Assembly (NCBI GenBank): GCA_034769895.1
Contig: CM068367.1
Coordinates: 113,692,654 to 113,756,653 of the forward strand
Direction of reading: 5' to 3'
Length of the DNA: 64,000 nt
Source: Magicicada septendecula
Lineage: Eukaryota; Arthropoda; Insecta; Hemiptera; Cicadidae
Shown here: positions 42,790 through 56,410 of the stretch, one piece after another
Position numbering within the stretch: the first letter of the stretch is position 1
How the letters are laid out: each line of letters opens with the position of its first letter
Program-made: the position numbers and the translations under genes
Notes under the pieces: generated by a model
What the model was told of the DNA's origin: nothing
The model's database searches: none
The model's input: the letters and a program-made list of their open reading frames with translations, nothing else

Positions 42790-44285
42790 TGTGACGATTT
42801 CATTAATAAAAATATGGTAATTAATAAATAGGTAATATGTAGGCTGAGAAATTTTAAAATTTTTAATAAAATCGCACATTTAAACTAAATCCTATTGCTA
42901 CCTTAGAAAATAATAATATTTAGTAAAGAGTTGTAATAATAAAATATAAAGGAATACGATTGTACAGAAAGGGTAAAGCTTGTTAATTAATCCTGCATAG
43001 ACATGCACTAACCAGAATTAACTTGATTTCGACCCCTAAACAAACTAAATATACTTGTAAATTTGACATTATTTAAATAATTAAACATGACCACTGAAAT
43101 GTACTTTAATTAACGTCTGTAACTAAGAATATCTCTGCTTAATTAAATAGTCATACTGTAATCCTTTAAATAAAGAAGGAACTTGGAACTACTTTTATGC
43201 TGAATGGTAAATGTCGCGAGATTACTACTCTCACCCCTTAACTATTTTTACGCACTTGCAATGGAGCGCTCACGCCGTAAGCTGCGCACAGCGTTGGTTG
43301 GCGACGCGGATACAAATATGTGAATGTTTGGTAAAGAATATTTAAACAACTAAAGCGTGCGCCGATGACATCTCTATCTATTCTTAAATAATAAACTATG
43401 TAATTAAGGCAGTACTAGAACATGAGGTGAAATTCAAGTAATAAATAATCATGTGAAGTGAATACCAGTGAAACAAACTTTCGCTTTATTTATTCTAACG
43501 ACTAGAATTACTACAGTCATCTAAGAAGAGAATACCACACCCAGAATGATTTAACATACATCAGGAACTTCACCTTCTCCGGAAAATAAGGTAACGACAG
43601 ACCTTTAGGAAACACACCGAGGACCGAGGAGCCGAATCTGCATCAACTACAGAAAACACAGGTGACATGGAGGCTTATCTTCCATGGTTATGAGATACTA
43701 AAATTATAACCAACAAAAGACAATTTAACTCACCACTTTAAGACTTTAAAAGACAGACATTATATGTATTATATGTAACATGTAGTCTGTAATCTAAGAA
43801 AACTGTTTGTAGTAAAGAGTAAAAGTTTAAAATGAAAACTTTATTGTTTTAAAAAGATTAAGAAAGTCCATTCTTCAAATGGCACAATTTTCAAGATTGT
43901 ATATGGCGAGGTGACCATTATTAAAATACTATATTCAATCCCGGATCCGTGGAATAAATTAAATTGATGTACATCTTATTTTGAGGGCCCTTGTGAAAGT
44001 ATAAACTGTATAACCATTTTGTAAACTGTAAGCTGTTGAACCATATATGTTGAGAACCTTTTAATAGAGCAATTAATAGCTTTATGTAATAAAGAGATAT
44101 CTTTAGTACCGACTAAACTGAGTGCATAAATCAACAGTCTCCCCTTCCCTCCTCCTCAGTATCCTTTTATATTAGTTGTTTAGGTGTTGTGATTAAATTT
44201 CAGCTCGTCACAACGAAGGCAGCCTGTATAATTGGCAGAACCAATTAATGCGGGTTCCCTACGTTATAACACAAGTTAAGATGTT
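42790..44285. mobile_element. L-insert L2
   Basis: LTR-like part 42790-44212 (TGTGACGA...TCGTCACA) plus leader-like stub. The hairpin AATTGGCAGAACCAATT is at 44230-44246. Closest to L6 and L3 by shared alleles (for example TATAACCATT). Confidence 0.65.
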
Positions 44286-45439
44286 ATAATGCCCGTATCT
44301 AATTTTCTTTGTGGGCGCCATTTTCAGTGCACCATGAACTGTCTGACGCAACCTGTCGACGAATGAGTAAGGCGGAGTTCCTGTAAAGAAGATGAGTCCA
44401 TTATATTCAAATCGAGAGATTTATTGTGAATACCTCTGGCGGGTCGCTACTAACCTAATCCAAATCGACCACTTCTTCGTTAAATATACGAATAAGCGTT
44501 GCTGAGTCATGCAGTACAGATTCGTGTGCGCCATTTTGAGTGCACCGTGTCACTGTCCGCATGAAAAAAAACGGATTCTCTGTAAAAAAGGCTAGGTAAT
44601 TGTTTATAAAATAACAAATTAAAAATATTGTATGCTTCCAAACTGTGTAACAGTTTATTAATGCAGATGATTCTTCAGAATTTAATACATATTTCCAGTT
44701 ATGTAAGAGACTAAATAAAATTTTGTTTGTATGATTTTTTTTGTAATTTCATAAAAATAGCTCTGATGCTTTGAAAAAAAAAGTTTTCTTATTGAATTAT
44801 GTGTCCTTTTCCTGTGTACGTTCAAAATTTGCAACTGCTGTGGATAAACCGAATTGAAGAATAATGTCCGTATCTAAATTTTTGTGGGCTTTATTTTCAG
44901 TGCGCCATGAACTGGCTGACGCAACTGTCGACGAATGAGCAAGGCGGAGTTCCTGTAAAGAAGACGAGTCCATTATATTCAAATCGAGAGATTTATTGTG
45001 AATACCTCTGGCGGGTCGCTACTAACCTAATCCAAATCGACCACTTCTTCGTTAAATATACGAATAAGCGTTGCTGAGTCATGCAGTACAGATTCGTGTG
45101 CGCCATTTTGAGTGCACCGTGTCACTGTCCGCATGTGAGAAAAACGGAGTCGCTGTAAAGAAGGCTAGGTAATTGTTTATAAAATAACAAATTAAAAATA
45201 TTTTATGCTTCCAAACTGTGTAATAGTTTATTAATGCATATGATTCTTCAGAATTTAATACATATTTCCAGTTATGTAAGGCACTAAATAAAATTTTGTT
45301 TGTATGATTTTTTTTTGTAATTTCATAAAAATAAATCTGATGCTTTGAAAAAAAAAGTTTTCTTATTGAAAAGTTTCCTTTTCCTGTGTACTTTCAAAAT
45401 TTGCAACTGCTGTGGATAATCCGAATTGAATAATAATGC
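44286..45439. repeat. Satellite monomer pair a+b after L2
   Basis: Monomer a 44286-44860 (CCCGTATC, GGGCGCCATTTTC, GATGAGTCC), monomer b 44861-45439 (TCCGTATCTAAATTTTTG, GGGCTTTATTTTC). Monomer b always precedes the next L-insert. Confidence 0.87.
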
Positions 45440-46936
45440 TGTGACGATTTCATTAATAAAAATATGGTAATTAATAAATAGGTAATATGTAGGCTGAGAA
45501 ATTTTAAAATTTTTAATAAAATCGCACATTTAAACTAAATCCTATTTCTACCATTATATAATAATAATATTTAGTAAAGAGTTGTAATAATAAAATATAA
45601 AGGAATACGATTGTACAGAAAGGGTTAAGCTTGTTAATTAATCCTGCATAGACATGCACTAACCAGAATTAACTTGATTTCGACCCCTAAACAAACTAAA
45701 TATACTTGTAAATTTGACATTATTTAAATAATTAAACATGACCACTGAAATGTACTTTAATTAACGCCTGTAACTAAGAATATCTCTGCTTAATTAAATA
45801 GTCATACTGTAATACTTTAAATAAAGAAGGAACTTGGAACTACTTTTATGCTGAATGGTAAATGTCGCGAGATTACTACTCTCACCCCTTAACTATTTTT
45901 ACGCACTTGCAATGGAGCGCTCACGCCGTAAGCTGCGCACAGCGTTGGTTGGCGACGCGGATACAAATATGTGAATGTTTGGTAAAGAATATTTAAACAA
46001 CTAAAGCGTGCGCCGATGACATCTCTATCTATTCTTAAATAATAAACTATGTAATTAAGGCAGTACTAGAACATGAGGTGAAATTCAAGTAATAAATAAT
46101 CATGTGAAGTGAATACCAGTGAAACAAACTTTCGCTTTATTTATTCTAACGACTAGAATTACTACAGTCATCTAAGAAGAGAATACCACACCCAGAATGA
46201 TTTAACATACATCAGGAACTTCACCTTCTCCGGAAAATAAGGTAACGACAGACCTTTAGGAAACACACCGAGGACCGAGGAGCCGAATCTGCATCAACTA
46301 CAGAAAACACAGGTGACATGGAGGCTTGTCTTCCATGGTTATGAGATACTAAAATTATAACCAACAAAAGACAATTTAACTCACCACTTTAAGACTTTAA
46401 AAGACAGACATTATATGTATTATATGTAACATGTAGTCTGTAATCTAAGAAAACTGTTTGTAGTAAAGAGTAAAAGTTTAAAATGAAAACTTTATTGTTT
46501 TAAAAAGATTAAGAAAGTCCATTCTTCAAATGGCACAATTTTCAAGATTGTATATGGCGAGGTGACCATTATTAAAATACTATATTCAATCCCGGATCCG
46601 TGGAATAAATTAAATTGATGTACATCTTATTTTGAGGGCCCTTGTGAAAGTATAAACTGTATAACCATTTTGTAAACTGTAAGCTGTTGAACCATATATG
46701 TTGAGAACCTTTTAATAGAGCAATTAATAGCTTTATGTAATAAAGAGATATCTTTAGTACCGACTAAACTGAGTGCATAAATCAACAGTCTCCCCTTCCC
46801 TCCTCCTCAGTATCCTTTTATATTAATTGTTTAGGTGTTGTGATTAAATTTCAGCTCGTCACAACGAAGGCAGCCTGTATAATTGGCAGAACCAATTAAT
46901 GCGGGTTCCCTACGTTATAACACAAGTTAAGATGTT
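45440..46936. mobile_element. L-insert L3
   Basis: LTR-like part to 46863, ATAATGC at 46937-46943. Near copy of L2. Confidence 0.65.
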
Positions 46937-48090
46937 ATAATGCCCGTATCTAATTTTCTTTGTGGGCGCCATTTTCAGTGCACCATGAACTGTCTGACGC
47001 AACCTGTCGACGAATGAGTAAGGCGGAGTTCCTGTAAAGAAGATGAGTCCATTATATTCAAATCGGGAGATTTATTGTGAATACCTCTGGCGGGTCGCTA
47101 CTAACCTAATCCAAATCGACCACTTCTTCGTTAAATATACGAATAAGCGTTGCTGAGTCATGCAGTACAGATTCGTGTGCGCCATTTTGAGTGCACCGTG
47201 TCACTGTCCGCATGAAAAAAAACGGATTCTCTGTAAAAAAGGCTAGGTAATTGTTTATAAAATAACAAATTAAAAATATTGTATGCTTCCAAACTGTGTA
47301 ACAGTTTATTAATGCAGATGATTCTTCAGAATTTAATACATATTTCCAGTTATGTAAGAGACTAAATAAAATTTTGTTTGTATGATTTTTTTTGTAATTT
47401 CATAAAAATAGCTCTGATGCTTTGAAAAAAAAAGTTTTCTTATTGAATTATGTGTCCTTTTCCTGTGTACGTTCAAAATTTGCAACTGCTGTGGATAAAC
47501 CGAATTGAAGAATAATGTCCGTATCTAAATTTTTGTGGGCTTTATTTTCAGTGCGCCATGAACTGGCTGACGCAACTGTCGACGAATGAGCAAGGCGGAG
47601 TTCCTGTAAAGAAGACGAGTCCATTATATTCAAATCGAGAGATTTATTGTGAATACCTCTGGCGGGTCGCTACTAACCTAATCCAAATCGACCACTTCTT
47701 CGTTAAATATACGAATAAGCGTTGCTGAGTCATGCAGTACAGATTCGTGTGCGCCATTTTGAGTGCACCGTGTCACTGTCCGCATGTGAGAAAAACGGAG
47801 TCGCTGTAAAGAAGGCTAGGTAATTGTTTATAAAATAACAAATTAAAAATATTTTATGCTTCCAAACTGTGTAATAGTTTATTAATGCATATGATTCTTC
47901 AGAATTTAATACATATTTCCAGTTATGTAAGGCACTAAATAAAATTTTGTTTGTATGATTTTTTTTTGTAATTTCATAAAAATAAATCTGATGCTTTGAA
48001 AAAAAAAGTTTTCTTATTGAAAAGTTTCCTTTTCCTGTGTACTTTCAAAATTTGCAACTGCTGTGGATAATCCGAATTGAATAATAATGC
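46937..48090. repeat. Satellite monomer pair a+b after L3
   Basis: Monomer a 46937-47511, b 47512-48090; nearly the same as the pair after L2, displaced by 2651 bp. Confidence 0.87.
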
Positions 48091-49590
48091 TGTGACGATT
48101 TCATTAATAAAAATATGGTAATTAATAAATAGGTAATATGTAGGCTGAGAAATTTTAAAATTTTTAATAAAATCGCACATTTAAACTAAATCCTATTTCT
48201 ACCATTATATAATAATAATATTTAGTAAAGAGTTGTAATAATAAAATATAAAGGAATACGAATGTACAGAAAGGGTTAAGCTTGTTAATTAATCCTGCAT
48301 AGACATGCACTAACCAGAATTAACTTGATTTCGACCCCTAAACAAACTAAATATACTTGTAAATTTGACATTATTTAAATAATTAAACATGACCACTGAA
48401 ATGTACTTTAATTAACGTCTGTAACTAAGAATATCTCTGCTTAATTAAATAGTCATACTGTAATACTTTAAATAAAGAAGGAACTTGGAACTACTTTTAT
48501 GCTGAATGGTAAATGTCGCGAGATTACTACTCTCACCCCTTAACTATTTTTACGCACTTGCAATGGAGCGCTCACGCCGTAAGCTGCGCACAGCGTTGGT
48601 TGGCGACGCGGATACAAATATGTGAATGTTTGGTAAAGAATATTTAAACAACTAAAGCGTGCGCCGATGACATCTCTATCTATTCTTAAATAATAAACTA
48701 TGTAATTAAGGCAGTACTAGAACATGAGGTGAAATTCAAGTAATAAATAATCATGTGAAGTGAATACCAGTGAAACAAACTTTCGCTTTATTTATTCTAA
48801 CGACTAGAATTACTACAGACATCTAAGAAGAGAATACCACACCCAGAATGATTTAACATACATCAGGAACTTCACCTTCTCCGGAAAATAAGGTAACGAC
48901 AGACCTTCAGGAAACACACCGAGGACCGAGGAGCCGAATCTGCATCAACTACAGAAAACACAGGTGACATGGAGGCTTGTCTTCCATGGTTATGAGATAC
49001 TAAAATTATAACCAACAAAAGACAATTTAACTCACCACTTTAAGACTTTAAAAGACAGACATTATATGTATTATATGTAACATGTAGTCTGTAATCTAAG
49101 AAAACTGTTTGTAGTAAAGAGTAAAAGTTTGAACTGAAAACTTTATTGTTTTAAAAAGATTAAGAAAGTCCATTCTTCAAATGGCACAATTTTCAAGATT
49201 GTATATGGCGAGGTGACCATTATTAAAATACTATATTCAATCCCGGATCCGTGGAATAAATTAAATTGATGTACATCTTATTTTGAGGGCCCTTGTGAAA
49301 GTATAAACTGTATAATCATTTTGTAAACTGTAAGCTGTTGAACCATATATGTTGAGAACCTTTTAATAGAGCAATTAATAGCATTATGTAATAAAGAGAT
49401 GTCATCTTTAGTACCGACTAAACTGTGTGCATAAATCAACAGTATCAAATTCCCCCCTCCCCAGTATCCTTTTATATTAATTGTTTAGGTGTTGTGATTA
49501 AATTTCAGCTCGTCACAACGAAGGCAGCCTGTATAATTGGCAGAACCAATTAATGCGGGTTCCCTACGTTATAACACAAGTTAAGATGTT
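48091..49590. mobile_element. L-insert L4
   Basis: LTR-like part to 49517. The CT-rich tract has the variant CAAATTCCCCCCTCC, shared only with L8. Confidence 0.65.
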
Positions 49591-50173
49591 ATAATGCCCG
49601 TATCTAATTTTCTTTGTGGGCGCCATTTTCAGTGCACCATGAACTGTCTGACGCAACCTGTCGACGAATGTGTAAGGCGGAGTTCCTGTAAAGAAGATGA
49701 GTCCATTATATTCAGATAGAGGGATTTATTGTGAATACCTCTTGCGGGTCGCTACTAACCTAATCCAAATCGACCACTTCTTCGTTAAATATACGAATAA
49801 GCGTTGCTGAGTCATGCAGTACATATTCGTGTGCGCCATTTTGAGTGCACCGTGTCACTGTCCGCATGTGAGAAAAACGGAGTCGCTGTAAAGAAGGCTA
49901 GGTAATTGTTTATAAAATAACAAATTAAAAATATTTTATGCTTCCAAACTGTGTAATATTTTATTAATGCATATGATTCTAAAAAATTTAATACATATTT
50001 CCAGTTATGTAAGAGACTAAATAAAATTTTGTTTGTATGATTTTTTTTGTAATTTCATAAAAATAGATCTGATGCTTTGAAAAAAAAAGTTTTCTTATTG
50101 AATTATGTGTCCTTTTCCTGTGTACTTTCAAAATTTGCAACTGCTGTGGATAATCCGAATTGAATAATAATGC
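49591..50173. repeat. Single satellite monomer after L4 (a/b chimera)
   Basis: 583 bp. Type a through most of its length (GGGCGCCATTTTC, GAATGTGTAAGG, ATTCTAAAAAATTTAAT), then type b at its end (GTGTACTTTC, GGATAATCCG). The crossover point differs from that after L1 and L5. Confidence 0.85.
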
Positions 50174-51673
50174 TGTGACCATTTCATTAATAAAAATATG
50201 GTAATTAATAAATAGGTAATATGTAGGCTGAGAAATTTTAAAATTTTTAATAAAATCGCACATTTAAGCTAAATCCTATTGCTTCCAGTATATAATAATA
50301 ATATTTAGTAAAGAGTTGTAATAATAAAATATAAAGGAATACGATTGTACAGAAAGGGTAAAGCTTGTTAATTAATCCTGCATAGACATGCACTAACCAG
50401 AATTAACTTGATTTAGACCCCTAAACAAACTAAATATATTTGTAAATTTGACATTATTTAAATAATTAAACATGACCACTGTAAAGTACTTTAATTAACG
50501 TCTGTAACTAAGATTATCTCTGCTTAATTAAATAGTCATACTGTAATCCTTTAAATAAAGAAGGAACTTGGAACTACTTTTATGCTGAATGGTAAATGTC
50601 GCGAGATTACTACTCTCACCCCTTAACTATTTTTACGCACTTGCATTGGAGCGCTCACGCCGTAAGCTGCGCACTGCGTTGGTTCGCGAAGCGGATACAA
50701 ATATGTGAATGTTTGGTAAAGAATATTTAAACAACTAAAGCGTGCGCCGATGACATCTCTATCTATTCTTAAATAATAAACTATGTAATTAAGGCAGTAC
50801 TAGAACATGAGGTGAAATTCAAGTAATAAATAATCATGTGAAGTGAATACCAGTGAAACAAGCTTTCGCTGTATTTATTCTAACGACTAGAATTACTACA
50901 GTCTACTAAGAAGAGAATACCACACCCAGAATGATTTAACATACATCAGGAGCTTCACCTTCTCCGGAAAATAAGGTAACGACAGACCTTCAGGAAACAC
51001 ACCGAGGACCGAGGAGCCGAATCTGCATCAACTACATAAAATACAGGTGACATGGAGGCTTGTCTTCCATGGTTATGAGATACTAAAATTATAACCAACA
51101 AAAGACAATTTAACTCACCACTTTAAGACTTTAAAAGACAGACATTATATGTATTATATGTAACATGTAGTCTGTAATCTAAGAAAACTGTTTGTAGTAA
51201 AGAGTGAAAGTTTGAACTGAAAAGTTTATTGTTTTAAAAAGATTAAGAAAGTCCATTCTTCAAATGGCACAATTTTCAAGATTGTATATGGCGAGGTGAC
51301 CATTATTAAAATACTATATTCAATCCCGGATCCGTGGAATAAATTAAATTGGTGTACATCTTATTTTGAGGGCCCTTGTGAAAGTATAAACTGTATGATC
51401 ATTTTGTAAACTGTAAGCTGTTGAACCATATATGTTGAGAACCTTTTAATAGAGCAATTAATAGCATTATGTAATAAAGAGATGTCATCTTTAGTACCGA
51501 CTAAACTGAGTGCATAAATCAACAGTCTCCCCTTCCCTCCTCCCCAGTATCCTTTTATATTAATTGTTTAGGTGTTGTGATTAAATTTCAGCTCGTCACA
51601 ACGAAGGCAGCCTGTATAATTGGCAGAACCAATTAATGCGGGTTCCCTACGTTATAACACAAGTTAAGATGTT
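50174..51673. mobile_element. L-insert L5
   Basis: LTR-like part to 51600. Shares with L1 a set of alleles absent from L2-L4 (GATTTAGACC, GTAAAGTACTTT, GCACTGCGTTGG, ACATAAAATACAGG). Confidence 0.65.
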
Positions 51674-52257
51674 ATAATGCCCGTATCTAATTTTCTTAGT
51701 GGGCTTTATTTTCAGTGCGCCATGAACTGGCTGACGCAACTGTCGACGAATGAGCAAGGCGGAGTTCCTGTAAAGAAGACGAGTCCATTATATTCAAATC
51801 GAGAGATTTATTGTGAATACCTCTGGCGGGTCGCTACTAACCTAATCCAAATCGACCACTTCTTCGTTAAATATACGAATAAGCGTTGCTGAGTCATGCA
51901 GTACAGATTCGTGTGCGCCATTTTGAGTGCACCGTGTCACTGTCCGCATGTGAGAAAAACGGAGTCGCTGTAAAGAAGGCTAGGTAATTGTTTATAAAAT
52001 AACAAATTAAAAATATTTTATGCTTCCAAACTGTGTAATAGTTTATTAATGCATATGATTCTTCAGAATTTAATACATATTTCCAGTTATGTAAGGCACT
52101 AAATAAAATTTTGTTTGTATGATTTTTTTTTGTAATTTCATAAAAATAAATCAGATGCTTTAAAAAAAAAAGATTTTCTTATTGAATTATGTGTCCTTTT
52201 CCTGTGTACTTTCAAAATTTGCAACTGCTGTGGATAATCCGAATTGAATAATAATGC
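51674..52257. repeat. Single satellite monomer after L5 (a/b chimera)
   Basis: 584 bp, same early crossover as the monomer after L1, displaced by 9469 bp. Confidence 0.85.
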
Positions 52258-53756
52258 TGTGACGATTTCATTAATAAAAATATGGTAATTAATAAATAGG
52301 TAATATGTAGGCTGAGAAATTTTAAAATTTTTAATAAAATCGCACATTTAAACTAAATCCTATTGCTACCTTAGAAAATAATAATATTTAGTAAAGAGTT
52401 GTAATAATAAAATATAAAGGAATACGATTGTACAGAAAGGGTAAAGCTTGTTAATTAATCCTGCATAGACATGCACTAACCAGAATTAACTTGATTTCGA
52501 CCCCTAAACAAACTAAATATACTTGTAAATTTGACATTATTTAAATAATTAAACATGACCACTGAAATGTACTTTAATTAACGTCTGTAACTAAGAATAT
52601 CTCTGCTTAATTAAATAGTCATACTGTAATCCTTTAAATAAAGAAGGAACTTGGAACTACTTTTATGCTGAATGGTAAATGTCGCGAGATTACTACTCTC
52701 ACCCCTTAACTATTTTTACGCACTTGCAATGGAGCGCTCACGCCGTAAGCTGCGCACAGCGTTGGTTGGCGACGCGGATACAAATATGTGAATGTTTGGT
52801 AAAGAATATTTAAACAACTAAAGCGTGCGCCGATGACATCTCTATCTATTCTTAAATAATAAACTATGTAATTAAGGCAGTACTAGAACATGAGGTGAAA
52901 TTCAAGTAATAAATAATCATGTGAAGTGAATACCAGTGAAACAAACTTTCGCTTTATTTATTCTAACGACTAGAATTACTACAGTCATCTAAGAAGAGAA
53001 TACCACACCCAGAATGATTTAACATACATCAGGAACTTCACCTTCTCCGGAAAATAAGGTAACGACAGACCTTTAGGAAACACACCGAGGACCGAGGAGC
53101 CGAATCTGCATCAACTACAGAAAACACAGGTGACATGGAGGCTTGTCTTCCATGGTTATGAGATACTAAAATTATAACCAACAAAAGACAATTTAACTCA
53201 CCACTTTAAGACTTTAAAAGACAGACATTATATGTATTATATGTAACATGTAGTCTGTAATCTAAGAAAACTGTTTGTAGTAAAGAGTAAAAGTTTAAAA
53301 TGAAAACTTTATTGTTTTAAAAAGATTAAGAAAGTCCATTCTTCAAATGGCACAATTTTCAAGATTGTATATGGCGAGGTGACCATTATTAAAATACTAT
53401 ATTCAATCCCGGATCCGTGGAATAAATTAAATTGATGTACATCTTATTTTGAGGGCCCTTGTGAAAGTATAAACTGTATAACCATTTTGTAAACTGTAAG
53501 CTGTTGAACCATATATGTTGAGAACCTTTTAATAGAGCAATTAATAGCATTATGTAATAAAGAGATGTCATCTTTAGTACCGACTAAACTGAGTGCATAA
53601 ATCAACAGTCTCCCCTTCCCTCCTCCTCAGTATCCTTTTATATTAATTGTTTAGGTGTTGTGATTAAATTTCAGCTCGTCACAACGAAGGCAGCCTGTAT
53701 AATTGGCAGAACCAATTAATGCGGGTTCCCTACGTTATAACACAAGTTAAGATGTT
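52258..53756. mobile_element. L-insert L6
   Basis: LTR-like part to 53683. Like L2 over most of its length, but near 53550 it has the GCATTATG...GATGTCATC allele that L2 lacks. Confidence 0.65.
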
Positions 53757-54910
53757 ATAATGCCCGTATCTAATTTTCTTTGTGGGCGCCATTTTCAGTG
53801 CACCATGAACTGTCTGACGCAACCTGTCGACGAATGTGTAAGGCGGAGTTCCTGTAAAGAAGATGAGTCCATTATATTCAGATAGAGGGATTTATTGTGA
53901 ATACCTCTTGCGGGTCGCTACTAACCTAATCCAAATCGACCACTTCTTCGTTAAATATACGAATAAGCGTTGCTGAGTCATGCAGTACATATTCGTGTGC
54001 GCCATTTTGAGTGCACCGTGTCACTGTCCGCATGTGAGAAAAACGGAGTCGCTGTAAAGAAGGCTAGGTAATTGTTTATAAAATAACAAATTAAAAATAT
54101 TTTATGCTTCCAAACTGTGTAATATTTTATTAATGCATATGATTCTAAAAAATTTAATACATATTTCCAGTTATGTAAGAGACTAAATAAAATTTTGTTT
54201 GTATGATTTTTTTTGTAATTTCATAAAAATAGATCTGATGCTTTGAAAAAAAAAGTTTTCTTATTGAATTATGTGTCCTTTTCCTGTGTACGTTCAAAAT
54301 TTGCAACCGCTGTGGCTAAACTGAATTGAAGAATAATGTCCGTATCTAAATTTTTGTGGGCTTTATTTTCAGTGCGGCATGAAATGGCTGACGCAACTGT
54401 CGACGAATGAGCAAGGCGGAGTTCCTGTAAAGAAGACGAGTCCATTATATTCAAATCGAGAGATTTATTGTGAATACCTCTGGCGGGTCGCTACTAACCT
54501 AATCCAAATCGACCACTTCTTCGTTAAATATACGAATAAGCGTTGCTGAGTCATGCAGTACAGATTCGTGTGCGCCATTTTGAGTGCACCGTGTCACTGT
54601 CCGCATGTGAGAAAAACGGAGTCGCTGTAAAGAAGGCTAGGTAATTGTTTATAAAATAACAAATTAAAAATATTTTATGCTTCCAAACTGTGTAATAGTT
54701 TATTAATGCATATGATTCTTCAGAATTTAATACATATTTCCAGTTATGTAAGGCACTAAATAAAATTTTGTTTGTATGATTTTTTTTGTAATTTCATAAA
54801 AATAAATCTTATGCTTTGAAAAAAAAAGTTTTCTTTTTGAAAAGTTTCCTTTTCCTGTGTACTTTCAAAATTTGCAACTGCTGTGGATAATCCGAATTGA
54901 ATAATAATGC
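53757..54910. repeat. Satellite monomer pair a+b after L6
   Basis: Monomer a 53757-54332, b 54333-54910. Private alleles (CAACCGCTGTGGCTAAACTG) recur after L8. Confidence 0.87.
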
Positions 54911-56410
54911 TGTGACGATTTCATTAATAAAAATATGGTAATTAATAAATAGGTAATATGTAGGCTGAGAAATTTTAAAATTTTTAATAAAATCGCACAT
55001 TTAAACTAAATCCTATTGCTACCATTATATAATAATAATATTTAGTAAAGAGTTGTAATAATAAAATATAAAGGAATACGATTGTACAGAAAGGGTAAAG
55101 CTTGTTAATTAATCCTGCATAGACATGCACTAACCAGAATTAACTTGATTTCGACCCCTAAACAAACTAAATATACTTGTAAATTTGACATTATTTAAAT
55201 AATTAAACATGACCACTGTAATGTACTTTAATTAACGTCTGTAACTAAGAATATCTCTGCTTAATTAAATAGTCATACTGTAATCCTTTAAATAAAGAAG
55301 GAACTTGGAACTACTTTTATGCTGAATGGCAAATGTCGCGAGATTACTACTCTTACCCCTTAACTATTTTTACGCACTTGCAATGGAGCGCTCACGCCGT
55401 AAGCTGCGCACAGCGTTGGTTCGCGACGCGGATACAAATATGTGAATGTTTGGTAAAGAATATTTAAACAACTAAAGCGTGCGCCGATGACATCTCTACC
55501 TATTCTTAAATAATAAACTATGTAATTAAGGCAGTACTAGAACATGAGGTGAAATTCAAGTAATAAATAATCATGTGAAGTGAATACCAGTGAAACAAAG
55601 TTTCGCTTTATTTATTCTAACGACTAGAATTACTACAGACATCTAAGAAGAGAATACCACACCCAGAATGATTTAACATACATCAGGATCTTCACCTTCT
55701 CCGGAAAATAAGGTAACGACAGACCTTCAGGAAACACACCGAGGACCGAGGAGCCGAATCTGCATCAACTACAGAAAACACAGGTGACATGGAGGCTTGT
55801 CTTCCATGGTTATGAGATACTAAAATTATAACCAACAAAAGACAATTTAACTCACCACTTTAAGACTTTAAAAGACAGACATTATATGTATTATATGTAA
55901 CATGTAGTCTGTAATCTAAGAAAACTGTTTGTAGTAAAGAGTAAAAGTTTGAACTGAAAACTTTATTGTTTTAAAAAGATTAAGAAAGTCCATTCTTCAA
56001 ATGGCACAATTTTCAAGATTGTATATGGCGAGGTGACCATTATTAAAATACTATATTCAATCCCGGATCCGTGGAATAAATTAAATTGATGTACATCTTA
56101 TTTTGAGGGCCCTTGTGAAAGTATAAACTGTAAAATCATTTTGTAAACTGTAAGCTGTTGAACCATATATGTTGAGAACCTTTTAATAGAGCAATTAATA
56201 GCATTATGTAATAAAGAGATGTCATCTTTAGTACCGACTAAACTGAGTGCATAAATCAACAGTCTCCCCTTCCCGCCTCCCCAGTATCCTTTTATATTAA
56301 TTGTTTAGGTGTTGTGATTAAATTTCAGCTCGTCACAACGAAGGCAGCCTGTATAATTGGCAGAACCAATTAATGCGGGTTCCCTACGTTATAACACAAG
56401 TTAAGATGTT
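54911..56410. mobile_element. L-insert L7
   Basis: LTR-like part to 56337; near-identical to L9. Confidence 0.65.
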
